A stretch of DNA of 15,851 nt from JBAWAP01 sp049589355 (GTDB taxonomy: Bacteria; Chloroflexota; Anaerolineae; VGOG01): NCBI GenBank assembly GCA_049589355.1, contig JBAWAP010000298.1, forward strand, positions 1-15,851, written 5' to 3'. A program made the translations under genes and the position numbers. Each line of letters opens with the position of its first letter. The first letter of the stretch is position 1. The notes beneath the pieces are model-generated. The model searched no databases, was not told where the DNA came from, and saw only the letters and a program-made list of their open reading frames with translations. Of the stretch, positions 1-7,798 are shown one piece after another.

Positions 1-437
1 GGGTTGGGGCCGATTGGGGAATCTGCGCCGACCACTACCAGGCCTGCCTTGAGCGCATCTTCGACGACCGGCACAACGGCATTGCTGTCAATCGGATGAA
101 TGAGCAGCGCGTCAAAGTTCTTGGAGGCGATGGCGTCCTGAATCTGGTTGATCTGTTTCAAGGCATCGTATTCGCCGGCAAAATTGACTACCTCGGCGTT
201 CAGTTTAGCGGCCGCTTCCTGGGCACCCCTGAGCCGGGCTTCTTCATACGTGTTGCCCGACACCGGAACGAAAAGACCGATCCGGATCTTTTTGACTGGC
301 GTGGCAGTCGGCGGTGGGGCAGTCGGCGTCTCTACTTTCTTCGTTGGCTCTACGGTGGCTGGTCGGCAAGCTGCCAGGGCCAGGCCGAGGACGACCAGGC
401 TGGTCAGTAGCAGCCACCACTTTTTGGACTTAAACAT
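1..437 (-). CDS. Sugar-type ABC transporter substrate-binding lipoprotein (partial)
   Basis: This is the N-terminal ~145 codons of a secreted solute-binding protein; the C-terminus lies beyond the window. The start is ATG at 437-435, with a strong Shine-Dalgarno AAGGAGG about 8 nt upstream. Translation begins MFKSKKWWLLL, a basic n-region and hydrophobic core, and ends in the lipobox LALAAC (Cys about residue 24), so the mature protein should be lipid-anchored. A Thr/Pro-rich linker (PTAPPPTATP) follows. The fold then begins with KKIRIGLFVPVSGN, a QINQIQDAIASKNFDALLIHP stretch, and GLVVVGADSP. These are typical of the periplasmic-binding family 4 (RbsB-like, sugar or autoinducer binding). It lies downstream of hyuA1-hyuB1 on the same strand but has its own candidate promoter. 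It may capture the Hyu substrate, but the ligand cannot be read from this fragment. Confidence 0.87.
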   Translation of the reverse strand, partial: MFKSKKWWLLLTSLVVLGLALAACRPATVEPTKKVETPTAPPPTATPVKKIRIGLFVPVSGNTYEEARLRGAQEAAAKLNAEVVNFAGEYDALKQINQIQDAIASKNFDALLIHPIDSNAVVPVVEDALKAGLVVVGADSPIGPN

Positions 438-651
438 TGTTCTTCCCTCCTTAATGCAATACGGTTTGCTTGTCGGATAATGGTCTGTCGTCCCTCAGGC
501 TGCCCACGCCTCGTCCAATGTTACGGAGCTTGGATTACAACAGGCTGTGTCTTTTTCGGCAGGCGGCCTCACCTCCCCTCTCAAGCCCAGGATCGCATTG
601 CCACGGCGAAGATCACGCTGGCCCCCGCCGAGGTCAAGCGACCCTGCTATC

Positions 652-697
652 AGCGCCAGTGTTTGTTTACTTGTGCCATTGTCAGGTCTCTGGCGCT
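652..697 (-). other. Inverted repeat in the long leader of the binding-protein gene
   Basis: AGCGCCAG (652-659) and CTGGCGCT (690-697) are perfect 8-bp inverted arms separated by 30 nt. They lie just downstream of the predicted start point and could fold the leader RNA. No T-run follows, so it is not a standard terminator. The remaining 438-651 stretch shows no gene or clear element. Confidence 0.3.
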
Positions 698-718
698 CCT
701 ATAGGTTGTCCTACACCT

Positions 719-733
719 TGTACCTATTGTACA
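719..733. promoter_or_regulatory. Candidate operator: TGTAC-N5-GTACA inverted repeat
   Basis: A perfect 5+5 inverted repeat, TGTAC, five bases, GTACA, overlaps the -10 box of the candidate promoter and its expected start point. This is where a repressor would sit to block initiation. The spacing resembles sites of small dimeric regulators such as the GntR type, but no regulator gene is present in the window, so the identity of any binding protein is open. Confidence 0.3.
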
Positions 734-754
734 CGTTTTCAGTCCGACGCGCAA
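726..754 (-). promoter_or_regulatory. Sigma70-like promoter for the binding-protein gene
   Basis: On the minus strand a -35 hexamer TTGCGC (749-754) is separated by exactly 17 nt from a -10 hexamer TACAAT (726-731), one base off the TATAAT consensus. It begins 17 bp after the hyuB1 stop, so the binding-protein gene can be transcribed separately from the hyu genes. The predicted transcript would start near 719 and carry a leader of about 280 nt. This is pattern recognition only; no transcript data are available. Confidence 0.5.
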
Positions 755-770
755 GTGCCCTTTTCGTCTA

Positions 771-2534
771 CTAGACTTCGAGTGTTCCACAACATGGTCT
801 TGGTTTCACCGTTCTTGCATCCGTGACTCCGGTGACCTCCAGGGTCTCAGGATCTATGATCACCCCATAGTCCTTCTCCGCCATCTTCACGGTGATGAAG
901 CCGTCTCTGACGTCCTTCTGCACCGCCTCGACAGGCCGCTCGTAGGGGTTGCCCCAGCCACCACCGGTGGCGGTGATCAACCGGGCCACGTCCCCCTTCT
1001 TGAGATGAACGCGGGCGGACTTGCCGACGACGATAGGCTCGCGGCCGTCGGCGAAGATGAACTTGGTGTAGTTCGGCGGGCCCTCTTGCCCACCCTCCAT
1101 GGCCCAGGGCATGAACTTGTGGCGACCAAAGGTGCCAGTGTACCAGGCCTCGTCGCCCACGATGCGGTAGTCGCGCACCAGGCCGCGGCCGCCCCGGTGT
1201 CGGCCTGCCCCACCTTCACAGATGTCAAAGCCATACTGATCCACCAGCACGCCATAGCGGGTCTCACAGACCTCTATGGGGATGATGTAGGTCTCGCCGT
1301 CGCCCACGCAAACCAGACCGCTCTCGCCGTCCTTGTCGTGCCCGGCCCCCCACCCCCCGGCCTGGGGCTCGCACAGGATGAACAGCTCACCAGTATCGGG
1401 ATGGAGACCGGTCAGCACTATCCCGCACACGCTCAAGAAGTGGCCCGCCGGTAGCCGGTCGGGTACGATGGGAGCCATGGCCTTCCAGACCAAATCGGTC
1501 ACGTACATCGAGGTTTCCCAATAGGTAGATGTAGCGGCTGGCCTCTCGCAGGTGAAGACCGTCCGGTCGGGACAGATGATCTTCAAAGGACGGAAGCACC
1601 CCTCGTTGGCGGGGATAGATGGATCCGTCAGGGCCTTGAAGATGGTACGCACCCCTGAGTGGAGGCCGGTGCGACTGCAGTTGACCGGGCCGGGCACCTG
1701 AGGATGGGTGCCAGTAAAGTCGCAGATGAACTCATCGTCGGTGATGGTGACCTTAACGCATACCTTGAAGGGCCCATTGCCTATGCCATCGTCGTCAATG
1801 TAGTCCACCGCTTCGTAGACCCCCTTCGGCAGCCTGGCCAACTCACTGCGGGTCATCTCCTCGCCATAGTCCAGCAGGGCCTCAATGCCAGCCTGCACCA
1901 GATCCAGCCCATAGCGGTCGCACATCTCCTGGAAGCGTCGCGCACCCAGGCGAACGGAGGCAGCCTGGGCGAACATATCACCCAGGCTCATCTCTGGCGT
2001 GCGCACGTTGGCGGCGATGAGGTCCACCAGACTCTGGTCAATTTCTCCCCCCTTGAACAGCTTGATGCAAGGGAACTGCAGCCCCTCCTGGTAGACTTCT
2101 GTAGAATCGGTCGTCCAGGAGCCGGCGTCCTTGCCACCCACCTCGTTCCAGTGGGCTTTGTTGGCCGAGAAAGCCACCACCTTGCCGTCGTAGAAGATGG
2201 GCATGATCTGAGCGACGTCGGAGAGGTGGGTGCCCCCGCCGGTGTAGGGGTCGTTCTGGAGGATGATGTCGCCCGGTTCCAGACCGTCGAGGCCGAACTT
2301 GTCCAGCACCGATTTCACGCCAAAGGTCAGCGTACCCAGGAATAGGGACGCGCCGTTCCCCTGGGAGATGAGCCGAGCCTTGTGGTCGGTCAGGCCGCAG
2401 GCGTAGTCCAGCACCTCGTAGATGATGGTGCTCATGCTGGTGCGCTGCATGGCGACAAACATCTCGTCGCCGATGGCCACCAGCGCGTCTTTGATGATCT
2501 CCATGGTGAAGGGATCAATTCTTGGTTTTGCCAT
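771..2534 (-). CDS. hyuB: Hydantoinase B / oxoprolinase-family subunit, first operon
   Basis: This 587-residue protein belongs to the HyuB family (N-methylhydantoinase B; also the subunit of acetophenone carboxylase and the second half of 5-oxoprolinase). With HyuA it forms a cytoplasmic ATP-dependent enzyme acting on cyclic amides or related carboxylation substrates. Family marks include the N-terminal DPFTMEIIKDAL and MFVAMQRTSMSTIIYEVLD stretches, the NDPYTGGGTHLSD segment, a central PGPVNCSRTG-like segment, and GGAGRHRGGRG before the C-terminal region ending near GGGWGNPYERP. The ATG at 2534 has GAGGAGG a few bases upstream. It lies about 160 bp after hyuA1, a gap filled by two hairpins, and is probably cotranscribed with it. 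It is a clear paralogue of hyuB2 but lacks that gene's repeat insertion. Substrate specificity is unknown. Confidence 0.93.
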   Translation of the reverse strand: MAKPRIDPFTMEIIKDALVAIGDEMFVAMQRTSMSTIIYEVLDYACGLTDHKARLISQGNGASLFLGTLTFGVKSVLDKFGLDGLEPGDIILQNDPYTGGGTHLSDVAQIMPIFYDGKVVAFSANKAHWNEVGGKDAGSWTTDSTEVYQEGLQFPCIKLFKGGEIDQSLVDLIAANVRTPEMSLGDMFAQAASVRLGARRFQEMCDRYGLDLVQAGIEALLDYGEEMTRSELARLPKGVYEAVDYIDDDGIGNGPFKVCVKVTITDDEFICDFTGTHPQVPGPVNCSRTGLHSGVRTIFKALTDPSIPANEGCFRPLKIICPDRTVFTCERPAATSTYWETSMYVTDLVWKAMAPIVPDRLPAGHFLSVCGIVLTGLHPDTGELFILCEPQAGGWGAGHDKDGESGLVCVGDGETYIIPIEVCETRYGVLVDQYGFDICEGGAGRHRGGRGLVRDYRIVGDEAWYTGTFGRHKFMPWAMEGGQEGPPNYTKFIFADGREPIVVGKSARVHLKKGDVARLITATGGGWGNPYERPVEAVQKDVRDGFITVKMAEKDYGVIIDPETLEVTGVTDARTVKPRPCCGTLEV

Positions 2535-2565
2535 TATTCCTCCTCGTATCTACTCAGCTTTGCTC

Positions 2566-2680
2566 GCAGCGGACCCTAGTCCGCTGCTCCAACGGCGACG
2601 ACCGGCGCTGAAAACTGCGAAATACGCACTTGACCAAGGTCACAACGGACTGCCAGGGCCGCTGGACTAGGGTCCAGCGG
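2566..2680. repeat. Two mirror-image hairpins between hyuA1 and hyuB1
   Basis: Hairpin 1 (2566-2587) has perfect 9-bp arms GCAGCGGAC / GTCCGCTGC with loop CCTA. Hairpin 2 (2659-2680) has perfect 9-bp arms CCGCTGGAC / GTCCAGCGG with loop TAGG, the complement of the first loop. The two are therefore inverted relatives sharing the core GGACCCTAGTCC, placed about 70 bp apart. This resembles a REP doublet (BIME-like) or a tiny non-autonomous element. It lies where it could shape relative hyuA1 and hyuB1 mRNA levels. Confidence 0.6.
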
Positions 2681-2694
2681 GAGCGGCTGAACAG

Positions 2695-4740
2695 TTACGC
2701 CTCCTCGATGTGCAGGAAGCCGTACTCGTCCACACTCACTCGCTGGCCAGGAAAGACCACCGTAGTGGCGGCTGGCTCTTCGACGATCAGTGGTCCGGAG
2801 AGCGTCGCCCCGACGGGCAATAGATCGCGCTCGTAGGTCGGCGTCGTCACAAAACCTTTATCGAATATGACTTGGCGATCTCCCTTGTAGGCCTCCTTCA
2901 CGCTGCGCGCTTCATCCTTGTTGAGGCGGGTGATCCTGGGTTTTTCCACCTGGCCCAGGGCCGTCAGGTGGAAATTGACCAACTCAACGGCCGATTCCAG
3001 ACGGAAGGTGTAGGCGTGCTCGTGCAATTGATGGAAGCGCTCGTTGATCTCGAGCATGTCCTTCTTCGTCAATTTGCCGCCGGGAATGGGAACCTTGACC
3101 GTGTGCTCCTGGCCCGCGTAGCGCATGTCGGCGAAGCGCTGGAAGACCATCTGGTCTTTTTCCACCTTCTCGGTCGCCAGGTCTTCAGCCGCTTCTTTCT
3201 CCATCTCGGCGAAGATACCGCTCAACTCGGCCGGTTCAATCTGGTCGGTGCGGGCCACCCTGGTGCGGATGTAGTCGTTGCGCAGGTCGGCCATCAACAT
3301 GCCCCAGGCGGAGAAGACGGCCGGGGCAGTGGGCACCAGCACCCTCTTGACCCGCAACTCGCGGCCCAGAGCCGCCGCGTGCATCGAGCCGCCGCCGCCA
3401 AAGGCCACCAGGGTGAACTCGCGGGGGTCGTAGCCGCGCCGCACCGAGACCAGCTTCAGGGCGTTGATCATGTTGGCATCGGCCAGGCGGATGACGCCCA
3501 TGGCCGCCTCTTCGATGCTCATGCCGAAAAAGTCGGCGATCTCTTGCATGGACTGGCGGGCCTTGTCCAGCGAGACCTTGATCTCGCCCCCCAGGAAGTA
3601 ATCGGGGTTGATGCGCCCGACCACCAGGTTGGCGTCGGTGACGGTGGGTTTCTCGCCGCCGGCATCGTAGCAGGCCGGGCCGGGCACCGCACCGGCGCTG
3701 ACCGGGCCCACGCGCAACGAGCCCGCTTTGTCTATCCAGGCAATGGAGCCGCCGCCCGCGCCGATCTCCACGATGTCCACCGTGGGCACCTTGATGGGAT
3801 AGCCTGCCCAATCGCGCCGGTACTCGATCCTATAGTCGGTGGTGATCCTGGGCACGCCGTTCTCTACCAGCGAGCTCTTGACCGTGGTGCCGCCTATGTC
3901 CAGGGAGATGATGTTGGGCTCACCCAGCAGATCGCCGATGACCGCCGCGCCGATGACGCCGGCCACCGGGCCAGACTCGCAGGTTTTGATGGGTGCCCGG
4001 CGGGCCATCTCAAAGGTGGCAATACCACCGTTGGACTGCATGATGTGCTCCACGGGCCCCATCCCCATCTCGCTCAGGTCCTGCTCCAGAGTGTTCAGGT
4101 AATGGACGGCGATGGGTTGGACGTAGGCGTTCAGCACGGTGGTGTTGGTGCGCTCGTACTCTCGCCACTCCTGGATGATCTCGTGGGAGAGAGTGACGGG
4201 AACATCGGGCAGTAGCTCCCGCAGAAGCTCGCCACAACGCGCCTCGTGGTCCGGGTTGGCATAGGAGTGCAGGAAGCAGACGGCGATGGCTTCCACTCCC
4301 TCTCTCTTGAAAAACCCTGCCGCCTGACGCACGTCGTCCTCGTTCAGAGGCTCCAGTTCCTCGCCTTTGTAGTTGACCCGTTCCCTCGCCTCCAGCCGCA
4401 GGTAACGGGGCACAAAGGGCACCGGCTTGGTATAGTACATGTTGTAGATGTCGGGACGGTTGGCGCGGGTGATCTCCAACACATCGCGGAAGCCCTTGGT
4501 GGTGATGAGGCCCGTCTTGACCCCTTTGTGTTCGGTCAGGGCGTTGATGATGATGGTCGAGCCGTGGACGAAGAAAGTGGTGTCGGCCACGTTGATGCCG
4601 GACTTTTCCAGGGTGTCTTCCACGCCGATGGCAAAGTTGTGGGGCGTGGTCGAAGCTTTGGTCATGCCGACCTCCCCGGTGACCTCGTCCAGGTAGATCA
4701 GATCCGTAAACGTCCCACCAATGTCGCTTGCTACTCGCAT
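2695..4740 (-). CDS. hyuA: Hydantoinase A / oxoprolinase-family ATP-binding subunit, first operon
   Basis: This 681-residue HyuA protein binds ATP and partners HyuB. The N-terminal domain opens with the actin/hexokinase-type phosphate loop DIGGTFTD (residues 6-13), followed by VHGSTIIINALTEHKG (about 59-73). The central hydantoinase A domain holds ESGPVAGV (about 255-262), a second phosphate loop DIGGTTVKSS (281-290), a GNGGGS-like GAGGGSIAW, and later FGGGGSMHA. A C-terminal oxoprolinase-like domain follows from about residue 500. Length is normal for the family. The start ATG at 4740 is preceded by AAAGGAGG. It heads the hyuA1-hyuB1 operon. No convincing promoter was seen in the 91 bp between the start and the degenerate attC-like stretch upstream. 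It may act on a hydantoin, oxoproline, lactam or aromatic ketone; the sequence does not decide. Confidence 0.94.
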   Translation of the reverse strand: MRVASDIGGTFTDLIYLDEVTGEVGMTKASTTPHNFAIGVEDTLEKSGINVADTTFFVHGSTIIINALTEHKGVKTGLITTKGFRDVLEITRANRPDIYNMYYTKPVPFVPRYLRLEARERVNYKGEELEPLNEDDVRQAAGFFKREGVEAIAVCFLHSYANPDHEARCGELLRELLPDVPVTLSHEIIQEWREYERTNTTVLNAYVQPIAVHYLNTLEQDLSEMGMGPVEHIMQSNGGIATFEMARRAPIKTCESGPVAGVIGAAVIGDLLGEPNIISLDIGGTTVKSSLVENGVPRITTDYRIEYRRDWAGYPIKVPTVDIVEIGAGGGSIAWIDKAGSLRVGPVSAGAVPGPACYDAGGEKPTVTDANLVVGRINPDYFLGGEIKVSLDKARQSMQEIADFFGMSIEEAAMGVIRLADANMINALKLVSVRRGYDPREFTLVAFGGGGSMHAAALGRELRVKRVLVPTAPAVFSAWGMLMADLRNDYIRTRVARTDQIEPAELSGIFAEMEKEAAEDLATEKVEKDQMVFQRFADMRYAGQEHTVKVPIPGGKLTKKDMLEINERFHQLHEHAYTFRLESAVELVNFHLTALGQVEKPRITRLNKDEARSVKEAYKGDRQVIFDKGFVTTPTYERDLLPVGATLSGPLIVEEPAATTVVFPGQRVSVDEYGFLHIEEA

Positions 4741-4831
4741 CGAAACTCCTCCTTTCTGAATTCGTCGGATGGTTCACCAAGCCACAAGAATCAGCAGCAC
4801 AGCCACCGCCAATGACAACTGCCAAGCGGAG

Positions 4832-4893
4832 GCCGCCCAACGGCCCGCATCACCCGCCTTGCAACGAGTGCAGCCGGCAGGCATTATGCGTAA
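4832..4893 (-). repeat. Degenerate attC-like sequence next to the permease stop
   Basis: The plus-strand bases GCCGCCCAACGGCCCGCATC match the left side of the site at 6641 (GGCTAACGCCCCGCAT), sharing the CYAACGSCCCGCAT pattern and an RYYYAAC core box. The other half is worn: ATGCGTAACTA stands where a GTTRRRY box would be expected. It ends 1 bp before the permease stop codon. On its own it would be ignored; it gains weight from the similar sites after other genes here. Confidence 0.3.
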
Positions 4894-5667
4894 CTAATGG
4901 GTTTGGTCTGCCAACTCCCACCAGGTGAGTGTACCGGCTATCCCGACGACGCTCGTTAGAACTACAATCACGTAACTGACGGTTCCAAGATTTTCGCCTT
5001 GTGAATACAAACCTGGTATAGACCAGGGGAAGTACTCCCCCCATCCGATGATACCAACGACCTGCGCCAGACCCATCGCAAGCAGCGCAACACCCATCGG
5101 CGGCAGATAACCGTGCCCTGCGCTGGCGAAGAAAATAATCGGCGTGACGACCGCAATGCTGAGGATTGCCGTTATCGCCAGAGTGACTCCGCCTTGCAGA
5201 ATGACTTGCGCCGAGACTTGCGGCAGCGCAACGGCTGTGCCAACACCGAGACCGATGGGAAAGATCAGGACGGTCAACGCGGCTGACCACGAGGCAACGA
5301 CGACGAACTTCGCCAACACGATCACGGATCGCGAGGTGGGCAGCGCGAGCAGGTCTTTCACCGTGCGATCTGAATACTCGCGACCGAATACCCAACTGCC
5401 AATGAGACTGAAAAGGATGATGCCGCCCATCGCTGTGCCCAGGGTAAGAAATTTCAGATATGTTGGCCAGTCAGCAACCCCCATCGTGATCTGCGCCTTG
5501 GCGCTGATCAACCCAACCCGACGCGCAAATTCGGGATCTTTCAAGATGAACATAAAGAAACCGCCCCCAAGCGGGAACAGCGAAAATCCAAGCGCCGTGA
5601 GCAAGGGCATTTTGGATCGGCGGGCTTTGAGCATCTCCACCCAAACTGCTTGAGCAAAGTTGTTCAT
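4894..5667 (-). CDS. ABC-2 type transporter permease
   Basis: This 257-residue integral membrane protein has about six hydrophobic segments: LLTALGFSLFPLGGGFFMFI, MGGIILFSLIGSWVFG, a stretch around VVVASWSAALTVLIFPIGLGV, LAITAILSIAVVTPIIFFAS, VALLAMGLAQVVGIIGW and VIVVLTSVVGIAG. WVFGREYSDRTVKDLLALPTSR after the second segment is characteristic of ABC-2 permeases in BcrB/lantibiotic-immunity-type exporters. Its ATG overlaps the ATPase stop as ATGA, so the two should be translationally coupled and form one exporter. The substrate is unknown; peptide or antibiotic efflux is typical of this class. Confidence 0.88.
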   Translation of the reverse strand: MNNFAQAVWVEMLKARRSKMPLLTALGFSLFPLGGGFFMFILKDPEFARRVGLISAKAQITMGVADWPTYLKFLTLGTAMGGIILFSLIGSWVFGREYSDRTVKDLLALPTSRSVIVLAKFVVVASWSAALTVLIFPIGLGVGTAVALPQVSAQVILQGGVTLAITAILSIAVVTPIIFFASAGHGYLPPMGVALLAMGLAQVVGIIGWGEYFPWSIPGLYSQGENLGTVSYVIVVLTSVVGIAGTLTWWELADQTH

Positions 5668-6590
5668 TGTGCAATGCCTCCGTCCACGCCGACGAGCCGC
5701 AGAAAGTAATGCTCAAGGTCTTCTTCTTCAACGTCGAGCATAGTCGGTGCGTGACCTGTATTGACAAGTCTAGTCGCAATATCATCTGGTCGTTCGATTG
5801 CCGCATCGTCCTTGACCTCGATTGTGCCGTCCGATGTAATATCGGCGGAGAATCCAGCGCTGAGTAGCACGGAACGACCTGCCTGACAATCTCGTGTGCG
5901 TATCACGAGCCGTCGCCGCCGATTGCGTTCGAGTTCATCAACATCCAGTTCTTGAAGCAATCGCCCTTGATGAATAATGCCGATTCGTTTGGCAAGTCGT
6001 GACACTTCGCCCAAGATATGGCTCGCCATGAAGACGGTGACGCCTTGTTCTCGCGCCAGCTCGATGAGGAGGTTGCGTATTTCGACAATCCCCGCCGGGT
6101 CCAACCCGAGTGCTGGCTCGTCAAGGATGAGTAGTTCGGGATTGTGCAACAGCGCCTTGGCAAGTCCTAGACGCTGCGCATTGCCATGCGATAACGTGCC
6201 AGCACGCCGGTCAGCATAAGCGATCAAGCCCAGCCGTTCGATGACGCGATCAACGGCTTTCGACTCGGTGCCAGGACGAAGACGACGCATTGCTTCCAGG
6301 TTCTCGCGCACAGAAAGCTCTGGATACGCGTCCGGTGTCTCAACCAAATATCCGATAGAGTCCCACGGCTTCTTCTCGCCAACGCGAATTCTTGTTCCCA
6401 GCACGCGTGCTTCGCCAGAGGTCGGTCTGACCATTCCCAGCAGCAGGCGAATGGTCGTTGTCTTGCCTGCGCCATTGAGACCGAGGAACGCATAGATTTC
6501 ACCCCGGGCGACACGCAAAGACAAATCGTCAACGGCTGTTACATCACCATATCGTTTCACTAGATTATTAGTTTCGATGGCTGTATTCAT
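5664..6590 (-). CDS. ABC transporter ATP-binding protein (ABC-2/BcrA type)
   Basis: This 308-residue nucleotide-binding subunit powers the downstream permease. It shows Walker A GLNGAGKTT (37-45), a signature LSHGNAQRL (133-141), Walker B LLILDEP (153-159), D-loop GLDP (162-165) and switch His in MASH (191). The signature departs from LSGGQ at two positions, a variation common in BcrA/CcmA-like exporters. A C-terminal extension of about 90 residues after the ABC core is also typical. The ATG at 6590 has a modest AGGA Shine-Dalgarno. The exporter pair is bounded on both sides by attC-like sequence, so it may have arrived as one unit. Confidence 0.92.
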   Translation of the reverse strand: MNTAIETNNLVKRYGDVTAVDDLSLRVARGEIYAFLGLNGAGKTTTIRLLLGMVRPTSGEARVLGTRIRVGEKKPWDSIGYLVETPDAYPELSVRENLEAMRRLRPGTESKAVDRVIERLGLIAYADRRAGTLSHGNAQRLGLAKALLHNPELLILDEPALGLDPAGIVEIRNLLIELAREQGVTVFMASHILGEVSRLAKRIGIIHQGRLLQELDVDELERNRRRRLVIRTRDCQAGRSVLLSAGFSADITSDGTIEVKDDAAIERPDDIATRLVNTGHAPTMLDVEEEDLEHYFLRLVGVDGGIAQ

Positions 6591-6633
6591 TGTTATCCTG
6601 AATAGTGGTGGTTAATCCACTGATGCCCAGTGT

Positions 6634-6766
6634 GTTAGCGGGCTAACGCCCCGCATGAGCCGCGCGCGGTGTTAGCAGACGGCGCTACGAGAACCAGAAC
6701 GACTAACAGGCAAGTAACCACCGAGTTCGGCGCGCGTAGCGCGTCGGCTGGACGCCCTTGTTAGGC
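6634..6766 (-). repeat. attC-like recombination-site candidate
   Basis: The stretch opens with the palindrome GTTAGCGGGCTAAC (6634-6647) and closes with GTTAGGC (6760-6766), a perfect GTTRRRY core box. Read on the minus strand it runs from GCCTAAC to GTTAGCC, the latter one base off consensus. Inside the outer boxes a second pair of arms can form: AGCCGCGCGCG (6658-6668) against GCGCGTCGGCT (6739-6749), with one base unmatched. This is the two-tier layout of integron attC sites. At about 126 bp it is within the usual attC size range. It lies 41 bp after the hydrolase stop codon, where a cassette attC would sit. No integrase gene is visible. Confidence 0.45.
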
Positions 6767-6806
6767 CGCCTTCTTTGCAAGAGGTGACCAGTGTCAATGG
6801 TGTGGA

Positions 6807-7709
6807 CTACGCCTGCGCTTCAACACGGTTCAAGAATTGGTCGAGCACCTTCAAATAGCGTTCTGTCTCCTCTATGTGAGGGAAATGCCCGCTGTTCTCG
6901 AAGATGACCCATTCGGAACCGGGTATGCCGCGATGCACCGTCTCCGTGACATCGGGGGTCGCTTCGTCATATCGGCCCCCAATAACCAGCGAGGGCACGC
7001 GTATCTCGCCAAGCCGGCTCACGATGTCCCAGTCTTTGAGCGGGCCAGTCACACACCATTCACTCGGACCCCACATGGTATGATAGACTTCATCCCCAGG
7101 CTTGCTAGCTATCCGATTCAGACAGTCTGGCCGTGGGTCAATACGGCCATCAAGGTGACGACGAGAGTAAACCCGGCATGCCTCTTGATACTCAGAGGAG
7201 TCAGTCGTGCCTGCCGCTTCGTGCTTCAGAATCGTTTGTTGCACATCAGGTGGAAGTTCAGCGACCAGGCGACGCATCTCAGCCACCCACTGAGGTACGC
7301 TGGCCCCTGTGTCAGCGAGAATCAAACTTGCCAAACCTGGTGGCTGCGTCAGGGCATACTCCATCGCCAGCATACCTCCCCACGAATGGCCAAGGATATG
7401 AACGCGTTCCAGTCCGAGGGCTCGGCGAATAACGTCGACTTCCTCAAGATAGAGAGCCATCGTGTAGATTGATGGGTCTGTCGGGACGTTTGAGTTGCCG
7501 CAACCCAATTGGTCATAGAAAATGACGCGCCGTCCGCTGGCAGCCATTGCCTCCAACGGCTCGAAGGAGTCCCACGTAAATCCGGGGCCACCATGTAAGC
7601 ATAACAGTGGCGACTTACCTGGCTCTTCGCGGTCACCGACAATGCGATACCAGACGTTATAGCCGCGGAATGAGACGAAGCCTTCTTTGGCTGGCATTTC
7701 TATATTCAC
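6807..7709 (-). CDS. Alpha/beta hydrolase, proline iminopeptidase-like (S33)
   Basis: This 300-residue cytoplasmic hydrolase has the full S33 layout: oxyanion-hole motif HGGPG (39-43), DQLGCGNS (66-73), nucleophile elbow GHSWGG with Ser109, an alpha-helical lid around 135-225, acid Asp248 in GGRYDE, and catalytic His275 in NSGHF. HGGPG and DQLGCGNS point to the proline iminopeptidase / amino-acid amidase branch. The start is GTG at 7709-7707, with AAGGAG 7 nt upstream; the internal ATG at residue 5 is worse placed. An attC-like site lies 41 bp past its stop. A dipeptide or N-acyl amide substrate is likely but not shown. Confidence 0.9.
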   Translation of the reverse strand: MNIEMPAKEGFVSFRGYNVWYRIVGDREEPGKSPLLCLHGGPGFTWDSFEPLEAMAASGRRVIFYDQLGCGNSNVPTDPSIYTMALYLEEVDVIRRALGLERVHILGHSWGGMLAMEYALTQPPGLASLILADTGASVPQWVAEMRRLVAELPPDVQQTILKHEAAGTTDSSEYQEACRVYSRRHLDGRIDPRPDCLNRIASKPGDEVYHTMWGPSEWCVTGPLKDWDIVSRLGEIRVPSLVIGGRYDEATPDVTETVHRGIPGSEWVIFENSGHFPHIEETERYLKVLDQFLNRVEAQA

Positions 7710-7748
7710 TGCGTCTCTCCTTCTCTATGCCCCTGTACTCACGGCGAG

Positions 7749-7798
7749 CGGGCTAACTAGTGAATACACGGAATTATTTCCGTCTAATCCCTTTCATG
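7749..7798. repeat. Truncated copy of the hairpin end of the 14.5 kb repeat
   Basis: CGGGCTAACTAGTGAATACA followed by a hairpin (ACGGAA 7768-7773, loop TTAT, TTCCGT 7778-7783) matches the left end of the repeat at 14547: box YYAAC, then WAGTGAA, then GGAA-TYTT/TTAT-TTCC. The stem keeps its pairing although bases differ. The rest of the repeat is missing because the duplicated hyuB end begins at about 7799. The hydrolase start lies about 40 bp away, the same distance as in the other repeat-gene junctions. Confidence 0.4.
7774..7797 (-). other. Eight-codon remnant reading frame after the hyuB fragment
   Basis: GGGAGGAACATC directly follows the stop of the hyuB fragment and leads into ATG, giving MKGIRRK and then TAA inside the repeat hairpin. 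A near-ideal ribosome site before such a short frame suggests the start of a lost third gene cut off by the repeat. A leader peptide for the hydrolase is the alternative. Confidence 0.25.

Noticed and set aside
1659..2345. Plus-strand frame of 228 codons opposite hyuB1
   Set aside because: Same shadow effect, with no motif or start signal. The same applies to 8258-9133 and 11758-12522.
2566..2587. Rho-independent terminator after hyuA1
   Set aside because: Neither hairpin in this gap is followed by a T-run on the minus strand, and the mirror-image pair fits a repeat better.
2872..4215. Long plus-strand frame of 447 codons opposite hyuA1
   Set aside because: It is the antisense shadow of a GC-rich gene with clear family motifs; its His/Gly/Ala/Val-rich translation has no recognisable domain and no ribosome site.
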